From: JAJYKC01 sp035545735
GTDB lineage: Bacteria > Acidobacteriota > Terriglobia > Bryobacterales > Bryobacteraceae
Reading direction: 5' to 3'
DNA: 64,000 nucleotides
NCBI GenBank assembly: GCA_035545735.1
Contig: DASZXS010000068.1
Coordinates: forward strand, 124,001 to 188,000
Shown here: one piece after another, positions 17,589 to 27,300 of the stretch
How the letters are laid out: each line of letters starts with the position of its first letter
How positions within the stretch are numbered: position 1 is the stretch's first letter
Notes under the pieces: generated by a model
Seen by the model: only the letters and a program-made list of their open reading frames with translations
What the model was told of the DNA's origin: nothing
Databases searched by the model: none
Translations under genes and position numbers: made by a program

Positions 17589-18675
17589 GAAGACTGTCCT
17601 CCTGAGCGAGGGAGAGCGTTTCCAAACGCTCTTTCCGCGCATCCGCATCCCGTCCCATTCTCGAATAGGCTGTCGCGAGCGCCATGTGGTACTCCACGTT
17701 GGCGGGATCGAGTTTCACTGCCGATTCGAGGCGCGGGGCGGCCCCTTGGGGATCTCCTGTTTTCGCCAGCACCAGGCCATAGATGTACTGAGCCATCGGA
17801 ACGGACGCTCCTTCTTCCGCCGCCCGTTTGGCATAGGGCAGAGCGGCCCGCAGGTCTTCATGCCGCACAAAGGCCAGGGCGATCATCGCGCGGGCATCCG
17901 CGCTCCCAGGGTTCACGGCCAGCTCTCTCTGCAATTCCAGCATCGCGTCCGCCGGCCGCGAGGGCAGGAGATAGCTCGCATAGAGATAGTGGACATTCGG
18001 GGTGGAAGAGAATCGCGAGAGCAGCGCACGGAACCCTTCCTCCGCGTCCGGGAATTCTTTTCTCATCCACGCGTACACGGTCCGCCCCGCCACAGAAGCC
18101 GCCTCCCGCTGTGTCTCCGTAGCGCTTGCCGGCAGCGCCGGGATCCGTAAAGCCGCCAGACCGGCCGCAGCCAGGAGCTGTGGATTCGTCACCCCGCGCC
18201 GCGCGAACCAGCCGTATTTCTGCAAGGCCGCGTCGAAGCGCCCCGCGCGCGCGAGCAGCATGGCTTCGTGAAACCGGAGCACCTCCTCGATGTCGGATTG
18301 CCCCGCGGCGCTAAGCTGAAGGCCGCGTTGAATATGCTCCAGCGAAGCCGCATAGTCGCCGGTCTCGAATTCACACAGCCCCAGCAGGGACCATCCGGGG
18401 GCGGCTTTGGCGTCAATCCTGACGAAGTGCGAGAACGCCTCCTTGCCATCCGCATAATGATCGGAATCGTAGGCGAGGGTGCCGAGAAACCACCAGCCTT
18501 CGGCCCACGCGGGTTTCAGGCGAACCGCCTCACGGTAGGCTTCCATCGCGCGCGGAATGTCGTTCGAACTCCGCGCCCGTGCCGCCCGTGCGGCTACTTC
18601 CTCGAAGGTTGCCGCCCGGGACGCGCCCAGGCCGGCGGCGATGGCAAGCAGCGCTATCAGCACGCGCGCGCCCAT
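17578..18675 (-). CDS. Secreted TPR protein A, coupled to the heptaheme cytochrome
   Basis: 365 residues with a signal peptide (MGARVLIALLAIAAGLGASRA) and at least six tetratricopeptide repeats, for example AMEAYREAVRLKPAWAEGWW and ADAMLELQRELAVNPGSADA. It is clearly paralogous to the next gene upstream (same order of WAEGW, LGLCEFETGDYAASLEHIQRG and later blocks). Overlaps the cytochrome gene by 11 nt, so equimolar production with the cytochrome is likely. TPR solenoids bind partner proteins, so a scaffold for the heme protein is a reasonable but untested idea. Upstream neighbour ends 3 nt before its start. Confidence 0.82.
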   Translation of the reverse strand: MGARVLIALLAIAAGLGASRAATFEEVAARAARARSSNDIPRAMEAYREAVRLKPAWAEGWWFLGTLAYDSDHYADGKEAFSHFVRIDAKAAPGWSLLGLCEFETGDYAASLEHIQRGLQLSAAGQSDIEEVLRFHEAMLLARAGRFDAALQKYGWFARRGVTNPQLLAAAGLAALRIPALPASATETQREAASVAGRTVYAWMRKEFPDAEEGFRALLSRFSSTPNVHYLYASYLLPSRPADAMLELQRELAVNPGSADARAMIALAFVRHEDLRAALPYAKRAAEEGASVPMAQYIYGLVLAKTGDPQGAAPRLESAVKLDPANVEYHMALATAYSRMGRDADARKERLETLSLAQEDSLHAP

Positions 18676-18678
18676 CGC

Positions 18679-19827
18679 TTACTTCGCCACCTCGGAGGGA
18701 GTGCTCAACGGGTCCTGCTCGGCTTTTATGCGAACGAATTCCGCGTGCTCCCTCGCGGCCTCCGCCTTCCGTCCACTCCGGCGGAACGCCTGTTCGAGGT
18801 AGAAATGGGTTTGCGCGCTCTGGGGCTCCTGTTTCGCCGCCAATTCGAACAAGGGGATCGCGGCCGCGGTTTCGTTGAGCGCCAGGTAGGCCCGGCCAAG
18901 CTCGGCATTGCAGAGCCAGCGGTAACCTTCCGGCGCATATTTCGCCGCGCGCTGAATGGACGAGATGGCCGCGCGCGGGTCTCCACTGCTGGTTTGAAGA
19001 AACGCGCTCGCCAGCAGGGAGGGCCAGTGCCGTGGATTGGACCGCAACTCGTGTTGAAATTCGTCCAGGGCGGCGCTCTTGTCGGACTCCATTAGAAACA
19101 GGCCGTGGGCGTAATGGACACCGGGTTCGTTCGGATAGGAGCCCAGCAACTCGCGATACAGAGGCTCGGCCTCGGCCACGCGCTGCCCGGTGGCGGCCCA
19201 TTGCGCCCGCCCGGCCAGCATCACCACTTTACGGCGCGCCGGCGTTAGCTCCGAGGGCGTTCCCGGTGTTCCAAGGGCGCAGAGTCCGGCTGCTTCAATC
19301 ACCGCTGGAGGTTGCTCGCGAACCCGGGTCAGCGGCTGCAACTGCGCCATCGCCTTGTCGAACAGAGAGGCCCGGATCAGCAAAAGGGCGGCGCGCTGCC
19401 GGACCGCCGTCTCAAATCCCGCATTGCTCCCCAGGCCTAACTTCTCGCCCCTTTCGATGTTCGATAGGGCATGGTCGAAATTCTTCAACTCGTATTCGCA
19501 CAGCCCGAGGAACGCCCAGGCGGGGCCATTGCCGGCATTGAGCTCGATGCTCCTTTGAAATGCGCCGCGCGCCTCCGCATACTGCTCCAACCGGTAGGAG
19601 GCTCCCCCCAAATAGAACCATCCCTCCGCCCATTGGGGGCGAAGGGCAAGTGCTTGTTTATAGAGCGCCATAGCCTCACGCGGCTTGCTGTCCAGTAACG
19701 ACTCCGCGCGGCGCGCGATGTCGTCGAATGGCTCGGGCGGAGCGGTTTGCGGAAGGCCCCGGCATGGAGCAAGCAACGCCGCCGCCAGAATCCACCAAAA
19801 ATACGGGCGCGCAGCCGGAAAAGCCAT
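18679..19827 (-). CDS. Secreted TPR protein B (paralog of A)
   Basis: 382 residues from ATG 19827: signal peptide MAFPAARPYFWWILAAALLAP, then TPR repeats (AMALYKQALALRPQWAEGWF, ARGAFQRSIELNAGNGPAWA, LGLCEYELKNFDHALSNIER). Paralogous along its whole length to the downstream TPR protein A, so the pair arose by tandem duplication; B has in addition two more repeats at its C-terminal end. The ATG lies 6 nt after a TATTAC hexamer, suggesting a leaderless transcript that would carry B, A and the cytochrome. A longer frame starting at 19872 exists but would lack a good signal peptide. Divergent from TPR protein C. Confidence 0.82.
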   Translation of the reverse strand: MAFPAARPYFWWILAAALLAPCRGLPQTAPPEPFDDIARRAESLLDSKPREAMALYKQALALRPQWAEGWFYLGGASYRLEQYAEARGAFQRSIELNAGNGPAWAFLGLCEYELKNFDHALSNIERGEKLGLGSNAGFETAVRQRAALLLIRASLFDKAMAQLQPLTRVREQPPAVIEAAGLCALGTPGTPSELTPARRKVVMLAGRAQWAATGQRVAEAEPLYRELLGSYPNEPGVHYAHGLFLMESDKSAALDEFQHELRSNPRHWPSLLASAFLQTSSGDPRAAISSIQRAAKYAPEGYRWLCNAELGRAYLALNETAAAIPLFELAAKQEPQSAQTHFYLEQAFRRSGRKAEAAREHAEFVRIKAEQDPLSTPSEVAK

Positions 19828-19850
19828 CGGACTGTAATAGCGTATCTTAG

Positions 19851-19878
19851 TTGCCACTAGACTGGTTGCCATTAAACT
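19851..19878 (+). promoter_or_regulatory. Candidate promoter for TPR protein C
   Basis: TTGCCA at 19851-19856 and TAAACT at 19873-19878, spaced by 16 nt, give a fair sigma70 match. The start codon is only 8 nt after the -10 box, so the mRNA would have almost no leader despite a purine-rich GAAGAGAG just before ATG. A second TTGCCA copy at 19866-19871 lies inside the spacer. Confidence 0.4.
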
Positions 19879-19886
19879 GAAGAGAG

Positions 19887-20975
19887 ATGCGTGCCGGCGT
19901 CATTGCATTGCTGTGGGTAGGGATCGCATTCGGCCAGGCGAAATCTCCCGAGGAACTCTTTCACGAAGCGGTTGCGGCGCAACAGCGGGGAGACATGGGG
20001 GCGGCCATCCGCGACTACCAGGAACTCGTCCGCCTGCATCCCGAGGTGATCGAAGTGCGGGCCAATCTCGGTGCGGCGCTGGCGCACGAAGGCCGCTTCG
20101 ATGAAGCCATCGAGCAATACCAGGCCGCGCTCGTCCTCAGCCCTGCGAATGCCGGTCTCCAAGTGAACCTCGCGCTGGCTTATTACAAGAAACAGAATTG
20201 GGCCGCCGCGGCGCGAAGATTTGAGCCGCTTCACCAGAAGCAGCCCGGTGACGCGCGCGTCACCACGCTTCTGGGAGAGTGCTATTCGCGTCTCGGGCGT
20301 GACACCGAAGCGATAGCCCTGCTTACCCCCGCCGTTGCGGCGCACCCTTCGGATCTCGGACTCGCCTGGCTGCTCGGCTCCACTCTGATTCACGCGGGCC
20401 GCCCTCGCGACGGATTGGTCCTGGTGGAAAAGGTGGCCGAATCGGCGGGCAGCGCCGAGGCGCACCTGCTTGCCGGGCAGACGCTCGTGGCGATGAATGA
20501 ATTCGAAAAGGCCCGGACGCACTCTGACGCGGCTCTGCGTCTGAATCCGAATCTCCCCGGCGTCCAGACGCTCCAGGGGCAGGTTTTGCAATATCTGGGA
20601 GACCGCGCCGGCGCGACGGCGGCCCTGAAAACGGCGCTGGAACAAAACCCCGACGATTTCGATGCGAACGTGACGCTGGGCGCCATCCGCAATAGCGAAC
20701 GCGACCTTGCGGGCGCGCGGAAACTTCTGGATCACGCCGTTCAGCTCCGTCCCGATTCCGCGCTCGCCCGCTTTGAGCTGGCGCGCGTCAAACGCTCCCA
20801 GGGGCAGTTGGAGGAAGCGCTGAAGGACTTTGAAAAAGTGGCTCACGATCACCCGGACTGGCAGCAGCCGCACATCGACCTCTCCGCGCTCTACTACAAG
20901 CTCAACCGCCCTGCCGACGGCGAGCGGGAGCGCGCCATCGTCGACAAACTCAGCGTGCGGAATCAGTCGCACTGA
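19887..20975 (+). CDS. Secreted TPR protein C
   Basis: 362 residues with a short signal peptide (MRAGVIALLWVGIAFG) and nine or so TPR repeats covering the rest (AIRDYQELVRLHPEVIEV, AIEQYQAALVLSPANAGLQ, AATAALKTALEQNPDDFDA, ARKLLDHAVQLRPDSALA and others). It belongs to the same broad secreted TPR group as proteins A and B but is not a close paralog. A purine-rich AAGAGAG precedes ATG 19887. Its last 26 nt overlap the 3' end of the convergent CRTAC1 gene. Function beyond protein binding cannot be read from the sequence. Confidence 0.82.
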   Translation: MRAGVIALLWVGIAFGQAKSPEELFHEAVAAQQRGDMGAAIRDYQELVRLHPEVIEVRANLGAALAHEGRFDEAIEQYQAALVLSPANAGLQVNLALAYYKKQNWAAAARRFEPLHQKQPGDARVTTLLGECYSRLGRDTEAIALLTPAVAAHPSDLGLAWLLGSTLIHAGRPRDGLVLVEKVAESAGSAEAHLLAGQTLVAMNEFEKARTHSDAALRLNPNLPGVQTLQGQVLQYLGDRAGATAALKTALEQNPDDFDANVTLGAIRNSERDLAGARKLLDHAVQLRPDSALARFELARVKRSQGQLEEALKDFEKVAHDHPDWQQPHIDLSALYYKLNRPADGERERAIVDKLSVRNQSH

Positions 20976-22623
20976 CTCCCCTCGGCCCCGCCTCTCGAAC
21001 TCGAAGCACGCGATTCGCCTTCACATCCCGCAGCGTCTGAACGATTCCGGACGGCCAGTGGATCTCGATGACATCGGCCTGGGTATCGGCGCCGAGGCCG
21101 AAGTGAACCGGTCCGGCGCTCGAAGACGCATAGCCCGCGCTCGTCGTCATGTGATTGAACTGAATCCCGCTCTTCGCCGCCACCCGGATTCGCGCGCCGA
21201 TGCCATCGCGGTTGCTGGTGGTTCCTTCGAGTTCAATATCGAGCCAGTGGCCGCTCGGCTCGCTCCGGTTCATCCAGATCTCCGCGGGCTTGCCGAGCGC
21301 GGTCGCCACTACATCCACGCGCCCGTCTCCGTCAAAATCGCCGAACGCGCATCCGCGGTGGCGCCCCGGTTCTCCCGCGTCCAGTCCGGCTTCGCCGGTG
21401 AGAGCCCGCCATTTTCCCGCCGCGCCCGGGTTGTGGAACACCGAATTATGCTGGTTAACCGTGATGCCTGGCGCCGGGAGCGAGAGCACATCGCCTCGCG
21501 TGACGAAAATGTCCTTCCATCCGTCGTTGTCAAAATCGTAGAGCGCCGCGCCGAAACCCGCCATCGCCATACTGGCGAACCGCATTCCGCTTTCTCCGGT
21601 TACTTCACGAAATTCCTTGCCCTCGCGATTCTGAAAGATGGGGAACGTCTGCTTTTCCAAAGCGACAAAGGTAATGTCCGGATATCCGTCGTTGTTGATG
21701 TCTCGAAAATCGAGCCCCATGCCGGAAATGAAATTGCCGTCTTCCACGAGAGCGGTCCCGGTCTGAAGGGCCGAGTTTTCAAATCGTCCGCCGAGGTTAT
21801 GGAACAGGAAGTTATAGTAGACGTCGTTGGTGACGAAGATATCCGGACGTCCGTCCAGGTCATAATCCGCCACGCCCGCGCCCATGCCTTTGCCGGGGTG
21901 CGCGCGGATGCCCCATTTCGCCGACACATCCTCAAACGTCCCGTTTCCCTTATTCAGAAAGAGCTGATCGGGAAGCCCCTGGAAGTGGCTGGGGCTGCAA
22001 TACTCCGAGACTCCGTCGTGGGAGCACCGCGGTTCTTTCGCATAATCCCATTGCACATAATTGACGACAAACAGGTCGAGGAGTCCGTCATTGTTCACGT
22101 CCAGCCACGCGGCTGCGACCGCCCACATTGGACCGTATTGCGGATCGGCGGGTCCGGCTAAGCCCGCTTTTACCGTCACGTCCGTAAAGGTGCCATCCCC
22201 GTTGTTGCGATAAAGGGAATTACGATGAACGCCGGCGAGGAAAAGATCCGGGTGGCCGTCATTATCGTAATCGCCCACCGCGGCCCCGATATCGTAGCCG
22301 GACCCGCGCAGCCCCGCTTTTTCCGTCACGTCGGTGAACACCCCATTGCCGTCGTTTCGAAACAGACGGTTGGCATACTTGGGGTCGTCTTTCTTGAGCG
22401 TCGCGAGATTGGCGCCGTTGGTGAAGAAGATGTCGGGCCGCCCGTCGTGGTTATAGTCGAAAACGGCCACTCCCCCGGCCATGGCGGCAGGCTCGTGCCG
22501 CTCGACAGTCTCGGCATTCTCCAGCCGGAAAGGAAGCGTCTTCAAGTCGAAGCGGATCGGCGCGGAGGTTTCCCCCAGCAGCCCCGCCGCGGCCAAAGCC
22601 CAAAAAAGGCGCCGTACCTTCAG
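20950..22623 (-). CDS. CRTAC1-family FG-GAP/ASPIC protein, probable CTG start
   Basis: Secreted beta-propeller protein paralogous to its upstream neighbour (both share VFDYNxDGRPDIFFTNGAN, GVSEYC, HFQGLP and the ASPIC/UnbV tail with IEIHWPSGIVQTLRDV). No ATG, GTG or TTG gives a sensible signal peptide near the start. A CTG at 22621-22623 overlapping the upstream TGA stop (CTGA), preceded by GGAGG about 7 nt away, gives M-KVRRLFWALAAAGLL, a good signal peptide, and a 557-residue protein against 559 in the paralog. Six DxDxDG-type calcium loops are present. The C-terminus overlaps the convergent TPR protein C gene by 26 nt. Confidence 0.8.
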   Translation of the reverse strand: MKVRRLFWALAAAGLLGETSAPIRFDLKTLPFRLENAETVERHEPAAMAGGVAVFDYNHDGRPDIFFTNGANLATLKKDDPKYANRLFRNDGNGVFTDVTEKAGLRGSGYDIGAAVGDYDNDGHPDLFLAGVHRNSLYRNNGDGTFTDVTVKAGLAGPADPQYGPMWAVAAAWLDVNNDGLLDLFVVNYVQWDYAKEPRCSHDGVSEYCSPSHFQGLPDQLFLNKGNGTFEDVSAKWGIRAHPGKGMGAGVADYDLDGRPDIFVTNDVYYNFLFHNLGGRFENSALQTGTALVEDGNFISGMGLDFRDINNDGYPDITFVALEKQTFPIFQNREGKEFREVTGESGMRFASMAMAGFGAALYDFDNDGWKDIFVTRGDVLSLPAPGITVNQHNSVFHNPGAAGKWRALTGEAGLDAGEPGRHRGCAFGDFDGDGRVDVVATALGKPAEIWMNRSEPSGHWLDIELEGTTSNRDGIGARIRVAAKSGIQFNHMTTSAGYASSSAGPVHFGLGADTQADVIEIHWPSGIVQTLRDVKANRVLRVREAGPRGVSATDSAR

Positions 22624-24299
22624 TTCCCGGCCTCCTTCACCAAAACAGTCCGGTCGCCTTTGACGTTCCGCAGTGTCTGCACCGTTCCCGAAGGCCAGTG
22701 AATTTCCACCATCTGCGCGGTGCTGTCCGGACCGAGTCCGAAATGCAGGGGTCCATCGCTCGACGAAGCGTAACACGAGGCCGTCGTCATGTGGTTGTAC
22801 TGCGAACCGTGCGCGCTCACCACGCGAATCGATGCGCCGATTCCGTCGCGATTGCTCTTCGTTCCCTCGAGCGCAATATCCAGCCAGTGTCCGCTATGCT
22901 CACTGCGGTTCATCCAAATCGAGGCCGGCTTGTCCAGGGCGGTGGTCACCGCGTCCACGCGGCCGTCCCCATCCAGGTCGCCGAAGGCGCACCCGCGATT
23001 CCGCGCTGCGCCGCTTGCGTCGAGTCCCGCCGCCTCCGTGAGTGCCTGCCATTGTCCGCTGGAGCCGGGATTGCGGAATACCGTGTTCGGTTGGTCCACC
23101 ACCGTCGTCGGCATCGGCAGCGAAACCGCATCGCCGCGGGTGACGAAAATATCCTTCCATCCATCGTTGTCGAAATCCTGAAATCCCGCGCCGAAGCCGG
23201 CCATCGGAAGCGTGAGCGCGCGCATGCCGCTCGGCTGGGTCACCTCGGTAAAGTCTTTCCCATTCCGGTTTTTCAGCAGCGGGAAAGTTTGATTTCCCAG
23301 TGCAACATACACGATGTCGGGGAAGCCATCGTTGTCGTAGTCGCGGAAGTCGAGCCCCATGCCGCCGATGAAGTTGCCGTCTTCCGGCAGGGCTACGCCG
23401 GCGGGGAAAGCTGTTTCTTCGAACTTTCCTCCCAGGTTGTGGAAGAGAAAATTGTAATAAGTGTCGTTCGCGACGAAGATATCGGGACGGCCGTCGTGGT
23501 CGTAGTCCGCAACGCCAACGCCCATGCCTTTTCCGATATGCCGGCGAATGCCCCAGGATTCCGAGACGTCTTCGAAAACGCCGCCCCCCCGGTTCAGGAA
23601 AAGCTGATTGGGGAGCCCCTGGAAGTGCTGCGGGTTGCAATATTCCGAGACTCCGTCCCGCCAGCATCGTGGATCGTGCCGGTAATCCCACTGAACGTAA
23701 TTCACGACGAACAGATCGAGCAATCCGTCGTTGTTCACGTCGGTCCAGGCGGCCGCGACGGCCCACAGCGGGCCATATTGAGGATCGGTAAACCGATCCA
23801 TGCCCGCCTTGGCTGTGACGTCGGTGAACGTACCATCGCCATTATTGTGATAGAGCGTGTTTCGATGCACTCCGGCCACAAAAAGATCGGGATGGCCGTC
23901 GTTATCGTAGTCGCCTACGGCCGCGCCCATATCGAAACCCACTCCGGCCAGACCGGCCTTTACGGTGACATCGGTAAATACACCATCGCCGTCATTGCGG
24001 AACAGGCGGTTGGAATACTTGGGATTGTCCTTCCGCAGGGTAGCGATGTTCGCCCCGTTCGTGAAGAAGATGTCGGGCCGCCCGTCGCCGTTGTAGTCGA
24101 AAACGGCGAGCCCGCCGGCCATCGTGGCGGGAGTGTGGCGGTCCCGGGTTTCGCAGTTTTCGAGGTGAAACGGAATCGGCTTGAGAGCGAACCGGATTGC
24201 CGGCCCGGACGCCTCCGTAAAGCCCGTCATCCAGTGAACTGCCAGCAGCGTCGAAAGCGCAAAAAGAGTGGCAACGCGTGCTTCCGGCCGCTTCGTCAT
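22620..24299 (-). CDS. CRTAC1-family FG-GAP/ASPIC protein
   Basis: 559 residues: signal peptide after MTKRPEARVATLFALSTLL, then an integrin-like propeller with calcium loops (FDYNGDGRPDIFF, GDYDNDGHPDLFV, TDVNNDGLLDLFV, ADYDHDGRPDIFV, QDFDNDGWKDIFV, GDLDGDGRVDAVT) and an ASPIC/UnbV tail (HWLDIALEGTKSNRDGIGA, HWPSGTVQTLRNV). It is a tandem duplicate of the gene downstream; stretches of DNA are identical between the copies, for example around 22419 and 24061. The Cys loop CWRDGVSEYC is conserved in all three CRTAC1 proteins of the window. Start ATG 24299 gives the signal peptide. Likely calcium-binding surface protein of unknown partner. Confidence 0.86.
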   Translation of the reverse strand: MTKRPEARVATLFALSTLLAVHWMTGFTEASGPAIRFALKPIPFHLENCETRDRHTPATMAGGLAVFDYNGDGRPDIFFTNGANIATLRKDNPKYSNRLFRNDGDGVFTDVTVKAGLAGVGFDMGAAVGDYDNDGHPDLFVAGVHRNTLYHNNGDGTFTDVTAKAGMDRFTDPQYGPLWAVAAAWTDVNNDGLLDLFVVNYVQWDYRHDPRCWRDGVSEYCNPQHFQGLPNQLFLNRGGGVFEDVSESWGIRRHIGKGMGVGVADYDHDGRPDIFVANDTYYNFLFHNLGGKFEETAFPAGVALPEDGNFIGGMGLDFRDYDNDGFPDIVYVALGNQTFPLLKNRNGKDFTEVTQPSGMRALTLPMAGFGAGFQDFDNDGWKDIFVTRGDAVSLPMPTTVVDQPNTVFRNPGSSGQWQALTEAAGLDASGAARNRGCAFGDLDGDGRVDAVTTALDKPASIWMNRSEHSGHWLDIALEGTKSNRDGIGASIRVVSAHGSQYNHMTTASCYASSSDGPLHFGLGPDSTAQMVEIHWPSGTVQTLRNVKGDRTVLVKEAGN

Positions 24300-24315
24300 G
24301 AACACTTCAACATAG

Positions 24316-24354
24316 CAACACAAAACAAAGGAGGGCAGCTTGTGGCTGCCCTCC
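24316..24354 (-). terminator. Intrinsic terminator after the Oar-type receptor gene
   Basis: Read on the minus strand, a perfect 10-bp stem (GGAGGGCAGC / GCTGCCCTCC at 24330-24354, 5-nt loop) is followed by the T-rich tract CTTTGTTTTGTGTTG. It lies 45 nt after the receptor stop and 17 nt before the first CRTAC1 start region, separating the two transcription units. Confidence 0.85.
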
Positions 24355-24398
24355 CTCTCCCCCTGGCCCTTGGATCCTCGATCAGAATGGATCCGGAA

Positions 24399-27300
24399 TC
24401 AGAAGCTATACTTGAGCGCGAACTCGACCACCCGTCTGCCCACTGTGTAGAGTGGCCTTCCGGTGGTGTTGGCGTTTTGGTTTGTTTGAGCCAGGCTGCC
24501 GTTCGGCCCGGAGAAGTTCAGACCGATATCGGCGTTATTTCCCGGAGCGTTGAATTGCTTCAACGGATGATTCAGGAAATTGAATGCCTCAAACCGGACC
24601 TGGATCTTCTGTCTCTCGGTAATGTTGAAATTCTTGAAGAGCGACAGATCGCTGTTGAAGAATGCGGGGCCTTTGATGTAGGGCCAAACGATGCTCCCCA
24701 CCTGTCCCGGAGCGGGGGGTGCGAAGCAGCTCGGATTGAAATACTGCCCGGAGGACAGTCCCTTGCTCGGGTCGCACGTGAGAACCAGCGGAAGGCCGCC
24801 GAACGCATTTGTTCCGAGATACGTGGTTGCGCTTACGCCTTTGCTGATGCCGCGAAGCGTGTCGTTTCCGAAGGAGGCGTTTAATTCGCCCTGCGCGCTG
24901 TTAGGTTGAATCGGCGCCCCACTCTGGATCTGGGTGATGCCCGAGAACGTCCAGCCGTTCGTCACGCCGGCGACGAACTTGTTCACGTTTTGAACCTTGG
25001 GAAGGTTGATGATGTACGACGCGTTGAAAATATGCGTATGGTCGAATCCGAGCACGCCATAATTCGCCCCAAGGTCGAAGGGGTTAAGCGCGTATCCGGC
25101 TTGCGCGCCATTGCCGCTGTAGCCGTCGCGGACGCCCATCGCCTTGCTGAACGAGTAGTTCGTCATGAACGTGACCGGTCCGTTCTGCTTTTGCCACGTA
25201 ACCACGAACGCATTGTAGTTTGAATAACTGCCGTGCGATACCAGTTGAATGCCGGTATAGTTGGCATACGGATAGTAGTGGTTGGCGTTGAAGTCCGGGC
25301 TGTAGGGATCCGTGACGAGGCCCGTGGTTGGGTCCGGCTTATAGAACGCCCCCAGCGGGATATTGTTGATGTTCCCCAGATTTCCGTTGCTGCTCCCGTC
25401 GAGCAGGAGATCCCGGCTGCGACTTCCGACATATTGGACCTCCGCCAACGATTGCCATGGAAGCCGCTGCGAAATAGTAACGTTGTAGCTTTGAGTGTAA
25501 GGCGTTCGTTCGTCGCCCTTTTGGAGAGCTCCGATCGTAGTCCCGAGACCCGCAACCCCGAGGGTCGGCGAAAACTGGTTGAACGATTGATAGCCGATGC
25601 AACATTGGGAGGTCGCGTTTGCGGTTACCACGTTCAGCGGAGCATTGTACCCGCCGGATGCCGTGTTGTAGGAAACCTGGTAGCGGTAGACGCCAAATCC
25701 GCCGCGTAGCACCGTCTTGCCGTTTCCGAAAAGGTCATAGGCGACACCCAGGCGCGGCTCCAGGAAGAACCCGCGCGACGGGAATCCGGATATGGGGATG
25801 CTGCTGTCTATCCCATGCCACGCCAGACCGGTAAACGCTTTCGCGGCGGACGTGTTGTCGTACAGCGACGGATCCCAGATCGCCAAGCCCACGTCGCCGT
25901 TGCCCACCGGATACCATTGGCCCATGTGATCGAACCGCAGCCCCAGGGTCAGGGTCAACCGGCGGGTTGCCTTCCATTGGTCGTTGGCGTAGAACGAGTA
26001 CTGATGCTGATGGAAATCCTGGACCGGGGAGGAGTTCGCCTGGGTGAACCCGGTCACGCGAGCCATGACGAAGTCGGCGGCCGGATTGTTGCTGCTCTGG
26101 CTGCCGTAGTTTTCAAAGTCGAGCACGCCCTGGTTGGCGCCGCCGAAATTGCTCCCGGTCTGTTGATTTCTCTGTAGATCCCAATAGAACCCGAACTTCA
26201 AGGTGTGGGTTCCCAGCACTTTGCTCAGGTTGTCCGAAATATTCGGCGCTTGTGACAGCTTGCCGAAATTCCCACCCTGCCATTCCTGTCCAAAGGTCGG
26301 CGCAAAGTAGCCCGGAACTCCGTTGCCCCAGCTCAACGTATTGGGAATCTGCGGCGTGTACGGGTTCTTGTAGAGGCCCACCATGTTGAAGCCGACTTTC
26401 GCCGGGTCCACCGCCGAGGCGTCGGTAAGGCCGATCGGGTTGATGAACGTGGCGGTCGCAAAAACAAACTCGTTCGTCAGGGTGGGAGTGAAGATATTGG
26501 TGACGTTGGCGCTCAAAACCTGTGAAACCTGGTTGGCGGGCATCGACGAGGGATAAGGCAGGTCGTTGTTGGTTCCCCACCAGATGCTGATCGGGTTTAG
26601 ATCCGTTTCATCCTGACGGTTCCACGAAACAAACACTTTCATTTTCTCGCTGATGTTGTAATCCCCGCGCAGGCGGTATTCCCAGCGCTTCACCGGCTGG
26701 CTGACCAGATATTGGTAGTTTGCACCCGTCGCGTTCGAATTGGGGTCAATGTTCGGCTGCGGCATGGTCTTCCAGAGCGCTACCGAGTTCGGGTCGATCA
26801 GCGACGCAGGAATGATCCCTCCGGGAAGATTTACGTTGTTCGTGCAGGTGTTCGGGCAGGGCGGATTCGCATCGAGCTTGAATGTGCCGTTGGCGAAGTT
26901 CGGTCCCAGGCTGGAAAGGTAGGACGGGCTGAAGTTCCCCTGCATCATCTGCTGGGTCGGGATGAACCGCTGGATCAGGGACCCTTCCGGGTTCTGGTTC
27001 ATGTACTCATACGCCGTGTAAAAGAAAAGCTTATCCCGGTTGCGATTGAACGGGATCTTAGGCAGAATCACCGGGCCGCCGAAGTCGCCGCCGGGGTAGT
27101 AGTAAGATTCCTGCGGCGCCGCGACCCCGCTGGCTTTCAGAAAAGAATCTTCGGCATCGAATGTGCTGTGACGGGCGTAAAAGTACGCCTGGCCATGAAA
27201 ATCGCTTCCGCCGCTCTTGCCAATTGCCTGGAAGGTCACCGGGCCCTTGGCGAATTCGGCGCCGTAGGCATTCGTCATGATCGAGAACTCGGCAATCTGG

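Noticed and set aside
22698..24884. A 728-codon open frame on the plus strand across the CRTAC1 gene and the receptor 3' end
   Set aside because: It is antisense to two well-supported genes; arginine/valine-rich, no domain, crosses the terminator at 24330. A GC-rich shadow frame.
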